Source: Thermoplasmata archaeon (GTDB lineage: Archaea > Thermoplasmatota > Thermoplasmata > Thermoplasmatales > Thermoplasmataceae). Taken from it: DNA of 22,218 nucleotides. Below, one piece after another: positions 6,710 to 14,112 of this stretch. Both the position numbers and the translations under genes were made by a program. The DNA lies in the NCBI GenBank assembly GCA_021819605.1, contig JAKAQT010000009.1, positions 1-22,218 of the forward strand. Direction: 5' to 3'. Numbering within the stretch: position 1 is the first letter of the stretch; each line of letters starts with the position of its first letter. A model generated the notes under the pieces. That model was not told the origin of the DNA, did not search any database, and saw nothing but the letters and a program-made list of their open reading frames with translations.

Positions 6710-8533
6710 ATGAGAAGTGTATACAGGAATCTGGTAACTTTCCAGAAGGCAGTGGAACTGGTTAAGGCGAATATGCAGCCCATCGTGGAGACTCAGGCCA
6801 TTTCCATAGATGAAGCAGCCGGCAGGATAGTCTCGGAGGATATTTTCTCTCCCATGAATACGCCTCCTTTCAACAGGGCCACCATGGACGGCTATGCGGT
6901 GAGGTCTGCGGATATTGCAGGCTGCAGCCCGGACAATCCATCAACCCTCAAAATATCAGGAGAATCATTCATAGGGAATGAACCACCGGCCCTGGAGGAA
7001 GAAAAGGCATGCATCAGGATTTCCACAGGCTCCATCGTTCCGCCTGGAGCGGATTCCGTTGTTCCTGTTGAGTCAACTTCAGAGGCCGGCGGTTACGTAA
7101 GCATTAAGATTGCCACAACCCGCGGTGAGAACATTGCAGAAGCCGGAAGCGATATGGCTGAGGGATCCATTGTGCTGTGGAAAGGTCGCGGGATTCAGCC
7201 ACATGATATTGCCGTCCTTGCGTCAATGGGAATCAGCAGTGTGAATGTTTACAGGCGCCTGAGAATTGCTGTAATATCCACCGGAAATGAACTCATCAGA
7301 GCCGGAGAGGCTTACTCAACCGGTAAAATATACGAGGCAAACTCTCACATGATTATGTCGGACCTCTCCACCATGAATTTCGTAGAGGCACGATTCCATG
7401 GGCTTGTCCCTGACAGAATTGACCAGATAGAGAATGCCTTATCCGCAGGCCTGGCGGATTCTGACATTGTTATACTGTCAGGAGGAAGTTCTGCTGGTGA
7501 ATCCGACCTGGTGTATGCTGCAGCTGAAAAACTGTCTCCCGGGATAATTTTCCACGGTGTGCTGACCAAGCCGGGACTTCCAACCGTCTTTGCCAGGTCA
7601 GGGGATAAAATAATCATTGGGCTGCCTGGATTTCCCGTATCTGCTGCCATGATTCTCAGAACCATTTTCATTCCCGGTATTGCCACAATGGCAGGACTGT
7701 CATATGAGAGTATGACCATACACGGAGTTCTGGGCAGACGGATTAACCTTGAGATCGGAAAACAGAATCTCATACCAGCAAGGATACTTCATGGAAACCC
7801 GGCAAGAATCTACCCTGTACAGGGGCTCTCGGGATCCATAAGCAGATTCACCGGAACATCCGGATATATTTCGATTCCAGGAACAACAAAGTATATGGAG
7901 GCTGGAGACCCTGCGGACTTTCACCCATGGAGCCAGGCCTGCTTGCTTCCTGTTGCCAGGATATCTGGCACAATTGAAAGGAGAAATGCCGGGATTCTTA
8001 GAGAAATATTCCCCAGGACAGGGCTAGCCTATTCATCTCCAGATGAGGCAGTGGAGATGATTCTGAACACAGATGTGGATGCCATAGTACTCAAGGTTGC
8101 CTTGCATGGGGACACAGCCGGAGCAGTTGCAGACCTGCCAGAAAATTTGGTCGAAAGCGTGAAGATTTACGAACTGGGAAGAAGATGCATAAGGGCTCGC
8201 GGCACACCTCCATTTTCCAATTCAGATGACCTTGAGGGATATGTGGAAAAATGCAGCAGCATCATTGGTCCCCCACTGAAATACCTTGAAAATATAGTGG
8301 GAAAGAGCGCAATGGAAAAGAGAGTTGTCTCGGCAATCAGAAAAAATATACCGGTTTACGGCCAGAACCGCACCACTGGCTATCAGCTGATCCTTACTGA
8401 GGAAGACCCTGAAGTTACTGAGGGGATTCCAGTTATAACATATGCTGACCTTCTTCTCGTGCGCACACATGCAAGAGAAATCCTGAATGATGCAGAAACA
8501 CGTATTCATACATGGGATTCCAGGGGTCGCTGA
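6710..8533 (+). CDS. moeA: Molybdopterin molybdenumtransferase MoeA, second copy, fused to a PBP-like C-terminal domain
   Basis: Residues 1 to about 405 are a canonical MoeA: FNRATMDGYAVRS, CIRISTGSIVPPGADSVV, AVISTGNELI, ILSGGSSAGESDLV, VLTKPGLPTVF and the intact loop IIGLPGFPVSA. The remaining 200 residues resemble a degenerate periplasmic-binding-protein-like domain of the kind fused to many archaeal MoeA proteins; IYELGRRCIRARGTPP followed by DDLEGYV aligns by eye with the REQGL..GNP..ledL block of that family. ATG codons at 6698 and 6710 are both possible; 6710 is preferred because GGTGA (6700-6704) lies five bases before it. The gene follows the first moeA with overlap or almost no gap and overlaps the mobB frame. 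The domain may bind cofactor or metal; its function is not established. Confidence 0.9.
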   Translation: MRSVYRNLVTFQKAVELVKANMQPIVETQAISIDEAAGRIVSEDIFSPMNTPPFNRATMDGYAVRSADIAGCSPDNPSTLKISGESFIGNEPPALEEEKACIRISTGSIVPPGADSVVPVESTSEAGGYVSIKIATTRGENIAEAGSDMAEGSIVLWKGRGIQPHDIAVLASMGISSVNVYRRLRIAVISTGNELIRAGEAYSTGKIYEANSHMIMSDLSTMNFVEARFHGLVPDRIDQIENALSAGLADSDIVILSGGSSAGESDLVYAAAEKLSPGIIFHGVLTKPGLPTVFARSGDKIIIGLPGFPVSAAMILRTIFIPGIATMAGLSYESMTIHGVLGRRINLEIGKQNLIPARILHGNPARIYPVQGLSGSISRFTGTSGYISIPGTTKYMEAGDPADFHPWSQACLLPVARISGTIERRNAGILREIFPRTGLAYSSPDEAVEMILNTDVDAIVLKVALHGDTAGAVADLPENLVESVKIYELGRRCIRARGTPPFSNSDDLEGYVEKCSSIIGPPLKYLENIVGKSAMEKRVVSAIRKNIPVYGQNRTTGYQLILTEEDPEVTEGIPVITYADLLLVRTHAREILNDAETRIHTWDSRGR

Positions 8534-9039
8534 TCTTGTTCCTCATAATGATTTCCGGGCCAAGTGGATCAGGAAAGACATCGGTTGCGGAACAGATTAT
8601 CGAGGCTCTTTCACGCAGCGGTATCCGCACCTCATTCATCAAGGATATCCCACATGATGATGCCGAATTTGATTCACGGGGAAAGGACACATACAGGGCC
8701 GTCACCAGGGGTGCCGTGATGTCCATTGGCCGATCCCCATCCAGGTCATTCATCAACATTGGAGGATTTGTGGACCTCAAGGAACTCCTGAAGTTTTCTG
8801 AAAATAATTCCGGCGTTTGCATTGTGGAAGGATTCATCCAGGAGGCATCCGCAATAAAATTCGATGCCCATATAGATCTTCAAACGAGGCAATCCGGCGG
8901 GGAGTCATCTGCTGTCTATGCCAGGGTTGAGGTGGGCAGCCAAATCCATGAGTTCCGCATTATTAATGGAAGTGCAGATCTCGCCAATTTCATTGTGTCA
9001 TTTATTGAGGCCATCCGTGATAGCGGAAAATCACCATGA
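8512..9039 (+). CDS. mobB: Molybdopterin-guanine dinucleotide biosynthesis adaptor MobB (P-loop GTPase)
   Basis: MobB is a GTP-binding adaptor that works with MobA in nucleotide attachment to the cofactor. The protein has a Walker A loop GPSGSGKTSVAEQI at the N-terminus, SFIKDIPHDDAEFDSRGKD matching the KH.HH..FD..GKD block of MobB, TRGAVMSIG, and CIVEGFIQEA corresponding to the VEGfK block. The outermost ATG (8512) overlaps moeA by 22 bases; TTG at 8536 or ATG at 8548 would put the P-loop strand right at the N-terminus as in most MobB proteins and may be the true start. Last gene of the operon, followed by two terminator hairpins. Confidence 0.85.
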   Translation: MGFQGSLILFLIMISGPSGSGKTSVAEQIIEALSRSGIRTSFIKDIPHDDAEFDSRGKDTYRAVTRGAVMSIGRSPSRSFINIGGFVDLKELLKFSENNSGVCIVEGFIQEASAIKFDAHIDLQTRQSGGESSAVYARVEVGSQIHEFRIINGSADLANFIVSFIEAIRDSGKSP

Positions 9040-9064
9040 TTCAATTCATGCTTGCACATGGATG

Positions 9065-9093
9065 GAATCCTGAACGGATTCTCAGTTTTTTTT
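9065..9093 (+). terminator. Hairpin plus T8 terminator after mobB
   Basis: GAATCC (9065-9070) pairs with GGATTC (9076-9081) over a 5-base loop, followed after four bases by eight T (9086-9093). It sits 26 bases after the mobB stop and probably ends the moaC-mobB transcript. Confidence 0.6.
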
Positions 9094-9115
9094 ACAGATG
9101 GGAGCTCCTGAGGAC

Positions 9116-9132
9116 AACCCCTTTGGGTTTTT
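9116..9132 (+). terminator. Second hairpin plus T5 terminator
   Basis: AACCC (9116-9120) pairs with GGGTT (9125-9129) and runs into five T (9128-9132). It is a likely back-up to the terminator just upstream and lies directly before the promoter of the next gene. Confidence 0.4.
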
Positions 9133-9149
9133 CCAAAAATCTCATACGA

Positions 9150-9160
9150 ATATTTAATAA
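9150..9160 (+). promoter_or_regulatory. TATA box of the four-helix membrane protein gene
   Basis: ATATTTAATAA is centred about 30 bases before the ATG at 9185, the layout of a leaderless archaeal mRNA. Confidence 0.55.
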
Positions 9161-9184
9161 TGTCTAATCAGATCTATCCTTATT

Positions 9185-9646
9185 ATGCCCCTGAGAAAAA
9201 TGATGCACAATGGATTGTCCGCCATGCTCTTAATTCTCTTTGCTTTCCTGTTTTTACAGTTTCTTCTTGGTATGTATATAAATCTTTTCATATCCATACC
9301 AGTTAAGTCTCCCCTCTTCATGATGGGATATGGATCATATGGAGGTTTTTCCATAGTAATGGCACATATGTTCCTTGGAATACTTATAGGACTAGCATCT
9401 CTGGGCATTTTGTTTCTTTCCATAGGTGCCGGTAGTTTGAGGATTTTACTCAGTTCCATAGGCCTATTTCTATCCATTCTGCTTGCCGGCATAGACGGGT
9501 TATTCTTCCTTTTCGACGGTGAAAACAACATAAACTCGTATCTAATGTCAGCTGGCTTCATCCTTTCCATGTTGTTTGCTGTCCTGTTACTCATCTATAT
9601 TTATCAGCCAGCTCCACAGACAGCCGGAAAAGGAAGTGCTTACTAG
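9185..9646 (+). CDS. Small four-helix integral membrane protein of unknown function
   Basis: A 153-residue very hydrophobic protein I do not recognise. Four membrane segments are visible at about residues 11-36, 55-79, 84-110 and 118-140. The N-terminus is basic (MPLRKMMHN) and the end is short and polar (PAPQTAGKGSAY). Possible functional residues inside or near the membrane are His61 in the second helix and Asp104 in AGIDGLFFLFDGE before the third helix ends; there is no recognisable cofactor or transport motif. It stands alone between the cofactor-operon terminators and a T-rich stretch (9688-9700) that may end its own transcript. The frame is believable as a gene because of the well-placed TATA box and the consistent helix pattern. 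Confidence 0.72.
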   Translation: MPLRKMMHNGLSAMLLILFAFLFLQFLLGMYINLFISIPVKSPLFMMGYGSYGGFSIVMAHMFLGILIGLASLGILFLSIGAGSLRILLSSIGLFLSILLAGIDGLFFLFDGENNINSYLMSAGFILSMLFAVLLLIYIYQPAPQTAGKGSAY

Positions 9647-9687
9647 CTCTCAGAATGTTCCCGTGTGTTCATTCAACGTCTTCGTTC

Positions 9688-9700
9688 TTTTTTCCCTTTT
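9688..9700 (+). terminator. T-rich terminator after the membrane protein gene
   Basis: Two T runs (TTTTTT at 9688-9693 and TTTT at 9697-9700) lie 42 bases after the stop. Oligo-T without a strong hairpin is the usual archaeal termination signal. Confidence 0.4.
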
Positions 9701-9901
9701 AATATTATTCTGATGTGATTCCTCCTGATCGTTTTAATATGAGAGAATATTGCTATGCTTATGGTGATATTTCAACACTCATTGGGATTAAGGAACTTAT
9801 TCGAAATCCTCCTTTACCATTTCACCCGGAATTCTATATAAATTGCATTACAGCCCTAATTTCATGGGATTAACGGGACAAAATTAAGGTGTGGATCCCT
9901 T
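9701..9901. other. Intergenic spacer with an isolated TATA-like box, no gene seen
   Basis: AT-rich spacer between the convergent membrane-protein and cyclophilin genes. It holds a strong TATA-like element, CTATATAAATT, at 9834-9844, but only a 7-codon frame (ATG at 9864) follows at leaderless distance on the plus strand, and an equally tiny frame on the minus strand. A short non-coding or antisense RNA running into the cyclophilin gene is possible; nothing more can be supported. Confidence 0.3.
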
Positions 9902-10414
9902 TCACAGGATCTTTACGGTCTTTATTGCGATCTGCGTCAGGGGGCGATCATTCCTGTCCCTCTTCACATTGCTTATGGAATCCACAACATCCATGCCTTC
10001 TGTAACTCTTCCGAAAACAGGGTGCTTCCCATCCAGATAATGGTTGTCCACAACGTTTATGAAGAACTGGCTGCCGCCGGTGTTCGGACCTGCATTTGCC
10101 ATTGATATTGTGCCCCTTGTATTGCTGTATTTTTTGTTGAACTCATCCTTTATTGCATATCCGGGGCCGCCCATTCCGGTGCCTGTGGGATCGCCACCCT
10201 GAATCATGAAACCGGGGATGACACGATGGAATATAACGCCATTGTAAAAGCCCTTCTCTGCGAGCTTCCTGAAATTTCCGGCAGTAACCGGCATATCGTC
10301 AAAGAGTTCTATCTTAACATTTCCCATGGTTGTTTCCATTAATACAGATGTCATAGTAGCCCTGAAGTCCTTTATCACTAATTTATGTTTTCCCCGCTGG
10401 GGATCAATTTCCAT
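9902..10414 (-). CDS. Cyclophilin-type peptidyl-prolyl cis-trans isomerase
   Basis: Cytoplasmic prolyl isomerase that assists protein folding. The cyclophilin signature is complete: VIFHRVIPGFMIQGGDPTG (catalytic Arg, Phe and Gln), GTISMANAGPNTGGSQFFIN, and DGKHPVFGRV. The position of the cyclosporin-binding Trp of human cyclophilin A (before LDGKH) is Tyr here, which suggests low drug sensitivity. There is no signal peptide. The ATG at 10414 lies 23 bases from the centre of a strong TATA box and would be leaderless, giving 170 residues; an internal ATG at 10354 would give a 150-residue protein closer to the usual core length, so the first 20 residues are uncertain. Divergent from the HxlR gene, sharing its TATA box. 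Confidence 0.92.
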   Translation of the reverse strand: MEIDPQRGKHKLVIKDFRATMTSVLMETTMGNVKIELFDDMPVTAGNFRKLAEKGFYNGVIFHRVIPGFMIQGGDPTGTGMGGPGYAIKDEFNKKYSNTRGTISMANAGPNTGGSQFFINVVDNHYLDGKHPVFGRVTEGMDVVDSISNVKRDRNDRPLTQIAIKTVKIL

Positions 10415-10428
10415 CAAGAGGAAAACCG

Positions 10429-10444
10429 CAGATATTTAAATCTG
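10429..10444. promoter_or_regulatory. Shared, nearly symmetrical TATA region between cyclophilin and hxlR genes
   Basis: CAGATATTTAAATCTG contains the self-complementary core ATTTAAAT flanked by CAGA and TCTG. It is at leaderless distance from the minus-strand cyclophilin ATG and would give the plus-strand HxlR gene a leader of about 30 bases with a ribosome site. One box may drive both directions. Confidence 0.5.
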
Positions 10445-10494
10445 GACTTATTACAAGGAATTGAAGCATTCCTGATGGAATGTGGAGAAACAGT

Positions 10495-10845
10495 ATGGCG
10501 CAGAATGTCAAGGTTGAAAGTTGCATGATACTTCATGACGGGACACAGACCTGCATAGATCCATCTATTCCCTTGCTCTCTGTTCTTGGGAAGAAGTATA
10601 CCATGCTTATTCTGGGTGTCCTTGGGAACGTGGATTACGGCAGGAATTTCAACGAGATACGCAGGGAGATCCCTGGCTCCAGCTCGACAATGATATCAAG
10701 GCGCCTGGCAGACCTCACTGGCCTGGACCTGATCACAAGGTATGAATCAGAGGGGCGTATTCTCTATTCGCTTACAGACCTTGGCATGAAAGTGAGGAAA
10801 GATCTCATACCACTTTTCATGTACATGGAAGAACACTCGCATTAA
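10495..10845 (+). CDS. HxlR-family winged-helix transcriptional regulator
   Basis: A 116-residue DNA-binding protein of the HxlR family, whose members often sense aldehydes, quinones or oxidants. Seen: LLSVLGKKYTMLILGVLGN (helix 1, GKKYT in place of the usual GGKWT), NFNEIRREIPGSSSTMISRRL (recognition region) and ILYSLTDLGMKVRKDL (wing and C-terminal helix). Cys10 and Cys20 lie before the first helix; Cys20 is near where redox-sensing members keep their reactive cysteine. The ATG at 10495 is chosen because TGGAG stands seven to eight bases before it; an in-frame ATG at 10480 has no ribosome site. Divergent from the cyclophilin gene, which is a possible target. Confidence 0.88.
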   Translation: MAQNVKVESCMILHDGTQTCIDPSIPLLSVLGKKYTMLILGVLGNVDYGRNFNEIRREIPGSSSTMISRRLADLTGLDLITRYESEGRILYSLTDLGMKVRKDLIPLFMYMEEHSH

Positions 10846-10893
10846 TTGCAGGAAAAACAAATTATGCATATTCCGCATGTTCCTGAGAAAAGG

Positions 10894-10919
10894 TGCTGAA
10901 GCCTGGCATAGTTTCAGCA
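10894..10919 (+). promoter_or_regulatory. Stable hairpin in the pheS leader region
   Basis: TGCTGAAGC (10894-10902) pairs with GTTTCAGCA (10911-10919), nine pairs including one G-U, closing an 8-base loop. It ends 9 bases before the GGTGA ribosome site of pheS. An AT-rich box at about 10857-10870 would start transcription almost exactly at the hairpin, making it the 5' end of the pheS mRNA. It could instead be a terminator for the HxlR gene, but no T run follows. Confidence 0.45.
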
Positions 10920-10941
10920 TATCCCGATGGGTGAAATTTCA

Positions 10942-12444
10942 ATGGCAGATAATCCTGATTCATACGGAAAAGAGCAGTCTTCGCCCGATGTGAGCCCCAA
11001 TGAGGTCAAGGTGCTCAGTTTCCTATCCCGGCAGAAAGTAATACTGGAAACTGAAATTTCCATAGATGGCCTGGGGCAGAGAGAAATATCCAGCGCAATT
11101 TCCTGGCTGGAATCCAAGAAACTCATTGACGTATCAAGGGAAGACCACACAGAATACAGCCTTACGGATGAGGGGGAAAGATTTCTCCGCGAGGGGCTCC
11201 CTGAGGGAAAAGCTCTGCAGATCATCAGGAACGGCAATGCCACTGTCAGGGATGTCCTTGAAACGCTCGGACAAGCTGAAGGGAAAATTGCACTTGCACA
11301 GCTTGCTAAACTTGGCATTAAACCGTCTGGCGGCATCCTCCCTGCACCGGAAATGCCCATTTTTTCATATCTCGAGGGACGGAGAAAATTTCTGGAGAAA
11401 ATTAGAACCGGAAAAGAGCCGCTCGAGAGTGAGATGCTGGAGCACTTCCGGAAAAGAGAGAACGTGATAAAGGAGAGGAAGAGGACAATCCGAATTGTCA
11501 GGATAAATCCAGCCGGTATGAGGGTTCTTGAGGCAAGTTCCGGAAACCAGGAGAGCATCGGCACACTTACCCCGGACTTAATACAGTCCGGATCATGGAA
11601 ATCCACCCCATTCCAGAAATATGACCTGAACTCAAGGGTTGAGCGAATTCTTGGATCTGGCATTCATCCCATATCGTACCTCAGCAGGATGGTAAGAGAC
11701 ATATTTCTTGAGCTTGGATTCACTGAGATGTCAGGGCATTACATCGAACATGCCGCCTGGAATATGGATGCTCTGTTCATACCGCAGGACCATCCTGCAA
11801 GGGATATGCAGGACACATTCTACATAGATTCAAGCAATGCGCCTGAAATGGAACATCCTGAGGTTCTTGAAATCTTCAGGAAGGTGCACGAGAAAGGTAT
11901 AAGGGGATACACCGGGTGGGGCTACAGATGGTCCAGCGAAAAGGCCGCTCAACTTCTTCTCAGAACCCACACAACTGTGAGCACAATCCGTTACCTCTAT
12001 GAACACAAGCAGGCACCTCAGGCCGTATTTTCGGTTGAAAAAGTGTTCCGCCACGAAAGTGTTGACTGGAAACACCTGGCCGAGCTTCACCAGATAGAGG
12101 GGGCGTACTATGGAAAGGATGCCAGCCTTGCCTCTCTTAAATGGCTGATGAGGGAATTCTACAGGAGACTCGGTTTCACCCAGCTAAGGTTTGTTCCCTC
12201 TTATTACCCATATACAGAGCCAAGCATGGATGTAATCGTGACCATCAATGGAAAGGAGATGGAGCTTGGGGGGTCAGGAGTGTTCAGGCCTGAAGTCACC
12301 GAACCCCTTGGCCTGAAACATCCTGTCATTGCCTGGGGGCTGGGCCTTGAAAGGCTTGCAATGATCTATTTCGGGCTGGATGACATACGGGATATCTATC
12401 AGAGTGACATAGACTGGCTGAGATCATACAGAATGAAAATCTAA
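10942..12444 (+). CDS. pheS: Phenylalanyl-tRNA synthetase alpha subunit
   Basis: Catalytic chain of the class II (alpha-beta)2 enzyme that charges tRNA-Phe. The archaeal form is evident: an N-terminal winged-helix segment (EVKVLSFLSRQKVILETEI, YSLTDEGERFLREG), then from about residue 215 the synthetase core HPISYLSRMVRDIFLELGFTE (motif 1 region), WNMDALFIPQDHPARDMQDTF (motif 2 approach with the DHPARDMQDTF block), KVFRHESVDWKHLAELHQIEG, and GSGVFRPEVTEPLG...AWGLGLERLAM (motif 3). The start at 10942 is supported by GGTGA at 10929-10933; an in-frame ATG at 10927 lies on top of that site. The length of 500 residues is normal. The beta-subunit gene is not adjacent, as in many archaea. Confidence 0.96.
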   Translation: MADNPDSYGKEQSSPDVSPNEVKVLSFLSRQKVILETEISIDGLGQREISSAISWLESKKLIDVSREDHTEYSLTDEGERFLREGLPEGKALQIIRNGNATVRDVLETLGQAEGKIALAQLAKLGIKPSGGILPAPEMPIFSYLEGRRKFLEKIRTGKEPLESEMLEHFRKRENVIKERKRTIRIVRINPAGMRVLEASSGNQESIGTLTPDLIQSGSWKSTPFQKYDLNSRVERILGSGIHPISYLSRMVRDIFLELGFTEMSGHYIEHAAWNMDALFIPQDHPARDMQDTFYIDSSNAPEMEHPEVLEIFRKVHEKGIRGYTGWGYRWSSEKAAQLLLRTHTTVSTIRYLYEHKQAPQAVFSVEKVFRHESVDWKHLAELHQIEGAYYGKDASLASLKWLMREFYRRLGFTQLRFVPSYYPYTEPSMDVIVTINGKEMELGGSGVFRPEVTEPLGLKHPVIAWGLGLERLAMIYFGLDDIRDIYQSDIDWLRSYRMKI

Positions 12445-12485
12445 TTATTGCTGCATGATCCACATTTTATATGGTTGGAAACAGC

Positions 12486-12635
12486 CTACTTGAGGGGAAA
12501 TGTCAATCCTCCATGCTTCTCCTGGCATGCAATGCAAATTCCAGAAGACGTGATGTGATCAGCACAAACCGGCTCATGGCAGATCCTGCACATAAATGAG
12601 GCAGGTTTCCCGCATATATGGCAGAGTCCCAGCAT
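12486..12635 (-). CDS. 49-residue zinc-finger microprotein
   Basis: Short complete frame from ATG at 12635 to TAG at 12486-12488. The 49 residues carry eight regularly spaced metal ligands: Cys5 and Cys8 (CHIC), Cys16 and Cys19 (CRIC), Cys24 and His27 (CADH), Cys34 and Cys37 (CIAC). This CxxC-x7-CxxC-x4-CxxH-x6-CxxC pattern can bind two zinc ions in a cross-braced arrangement resembling B-box or HIT-type fingers, and is far too regular to be chance in non-coding DNA. No DNA-binding or enzyme domain is attached, so it is likely a protein-protein or nucleic-acid adaptor; function unknown. The gene is divergent from the GNAT gene, and a TATA-like TGTATATGA at about 12663-12672 lies at near-leaderless distance. 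It converges with pheS, 41 bases away. Confidence 0.8.
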   Translation of the reverse strand: MLGLCHICGKPASFMCRICHEPVCADHITSSGICIACQEKHGGLTFPLK

Positions 12636-12648
12636 ATTCACAAATTTG

Positions 12649-12659
12649 TATATATTTCA
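12649..12659 (+). promoter_or_regulatory. TATA box of the GNAT gene
   Basis: TATATATTTC-type element centred about 26 bases before the ATG at 12679, giving a leaderless mRNA. The same AT-rich strip lies just upstream of the divergent zinc-finger gene, so the two promoters overlap. Confidence 0.5.
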
Positions 12660-12678
12660 CCCTCATATACATTGTTAA

Positions 12679-13386
12679 ATGCAGATGATAGAACTTGCAA
12701 CTGCTAAAGACTGGCCAAAGATCAGTGAAATATCCAGAAGGGCCGGGTACGAAGATTACATCAACAGCATTGGCCCATCATATCTGGAAAGCGGGCAGGT
12801 CATGGTCTGGAAGGATGAAACTGACATCAGGGGCTTCCTGAAGCTGGAGTGCCTGCCGGACAATTCTGCATGGCTCAGCGGACTCAGGGTGGACCCTGAC
12901 TTCCGTAGACTGTCAATCGGAAGCGAGCTCACCAGTGCAGCAGTCAAATCCGCCGGGAGCACCGGGAAAAAATATGTAAGGATGCTGATCCACGATGGCA
13001 ATGTGAAATCATCCGGGCTTGCCCTGAAGCTTGGGTTCTCCGCTGTTTCCAGATTTGCATTTTTCGGTGGTATACCTGCGGGCGAAACTATGAAGGATGG
13101 AATGATTTCATGGGGAGAGGAAGTCCAATACATTAACCTGGGCTGGGTTTTCATCAGTTACAGTTACATGAATTCAGTTCCAGCAAGATACATAAGATAC
13201 GGGGGAAGCGGAATTGCCGTAACCGTCAGCGGAAATGACTACCAGATAATTGTCCCGGATGAGGAGATAAGGCTTTCCGGAGAAGGATTCACATGCATGG
13301 AAATTCATGGCCGTATTCCGCACTATCTTGAAGGCCTGCTTGACAGGGATTTTGATTACGCTTCAGTGTTCCAGAAGAAAATTTAG
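12679..13386 (+). CDS. GNAT-family N-acetyltransferase with C-terminal extension
   Basis: Predicted acetyl-CoA-dependent acyltransferase; substrate unknown. Residues 1 to about 140 form a GNAT domain: IELATAKDWPKISEISRRAG (first strand and helix), AWLSGLRVDPDFRRLSIGSEL (motif A with the RRLSIG pyrophosphate-binding loop in place of the typical Q/RxxGxG/A) and NVKSSGLALKLGF (motif B). About 95 further residues follow, with a strand-rich stretch (YQIIVPDEEIRL) and no match I can name; this may be a second, degenerate acetyltransferase-like domain or a substrate domain. The start at 12679 agrees with the TATA box spacing; a second ATG at 12685 is also possible. Single-gene unit, tail to tail with the HTH-10 regulator gene, 23 bases away. 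Confidence 0.85.
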   Translation: MQMIELATAKDWPKISEISRRAGYEDYINSIGPSYLESGQVMVWKDETDIRGFLKLECLPDNSAWLSGLRVDPDFRRLSIGSELTSAAVKSAGSTGKKYVRMLIHDGNVKSSGLALKLGFSAVSRFAFFGGIPAGETMKDGMISWGEEVQYINLGWVFISYSYMNSVPARYIRYGGSGIAVTVSGNDYQIIVPDEEIRLSGEGFTCMEIHGRIPHYLEGLLDRDFDYASVFQKKI

Positions 13387-13409
13387 CCATGGCCTGTTGA
13401 TCTGGATTC

Positions 13410-14111
13410 TCATTGATCCTTTCCGGTGGACATCCCCAGGTATAGCCTCAGATATGGCTCAAGAAATGACATCACTTTTGTTGTTGCCTTGCTTACATGT
13501 TCCTGCAGGGTGGACTTGGATATGCCCAAGTGCGGGGCCAGTTCCTCAAGGTCAATTTTTCTGGGAATCGCGAAATATCCTGCAGATATGGCATTCAGGA
13601 GATATTCCATCTGCTTTCCTGTCAGCGGGTTAAAGAGCTGTGACATCGATATTGTGTATATGTCCCTGAGTGATTCCGGATCAATCTGCTGTTTTCTTTC
13701 AATGTCCACAGTACTCACTGCATTGAGATCATCAAAAAGCTGCTTGAAGTTCTCGGCCTCAAGCGATACAACAGAAAGGTTTTCCTCTCCGTTCTCATAC
13801 TGCACCGGCGCCTTCCAAAGGCAGCTGTCAAACTCAGCCATCCTTATGGTGGAATTCTGGCGGGTGCACCTGCACGCAACCATGACAGAAATCCTGTTTT
13901 CCTTCCTTGACTGGAATATTATCCTGCTCTTCAGTGAAGAAACAAGCTCAGGCAGCGCTTCGGCAATTCTGTCAAGCGTGGAATTGCCTGCGTAAAATTC
14001 CAGATAATCCACGGCTGAATTGCACCAGCGGAGCATGGTGGCATCAGGAAATCTTTTTGAGACCCTGCAGAAAGGCAGATCATTCACCAGCTTGAGATCA
14101 ATTTCTTCCAT
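13410..14111 (-). CDS. HTH-10 (bacterio-opsin activator-type) transcriptional regulator
   Basis: A 233-residue archaeal regulator. The C-terminal HTH-10 domain occupies about residues 175-225: LTGKQMEYLLNAISAGYFAIPRKID, then LEELAPHLGISKSTLQEHVSKATTKVM, which fits the family pattern LTxxQxxxLxxAxxxGYYxxPR...ELAxxLGISxSTLxEHLRxA closely. The N-terminal 150 residues form a variable sensor-like region with Cys15, Cys30, Cys80, Cys82 and Cys97, some of which may sense metals or redox state (inference). The ATG at 14111 is 24 bases from the centre of a TATA box, so the mRNA would be leaderless, and a perfect palindrome lies between box and start codon, suggesting self-repression. Divergent from the small protein gene at 14174, the most probable co-regulated target. 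Confidence 0.88.
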   Translation of the reverse strand: MEEIDLKLVNDLPFCRVSKRFPDATMLRWCNSAVDYLEFYAGNSTLDRIAEALPELVSSLKSRIIFQSRKENRISVMVACRCTRQNSTIRMAEFDSCLWKAPVQYENGEENLSVVSLEAENFKQLFDDLNAVSTVDIERKQQIDPESLRDIYTISMSQLFNPLTGKQMEYLLNAISAGYFAIPRKIDLEELAPHLGISKSTLQEHVSKATTKVMSFLEPYLRLYLGMSTGKDQ

Positions 14112-14112
14112 G

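Noticed and set aside
13600..13995. Plus-strand open frame opposite the HTH-10 regulator
   Set aside because: The minus-strand frame carries a clear HTH-10 domain and promoter; the plus-strand translation is low-complexity serine/leucine-rich shadow sequence.
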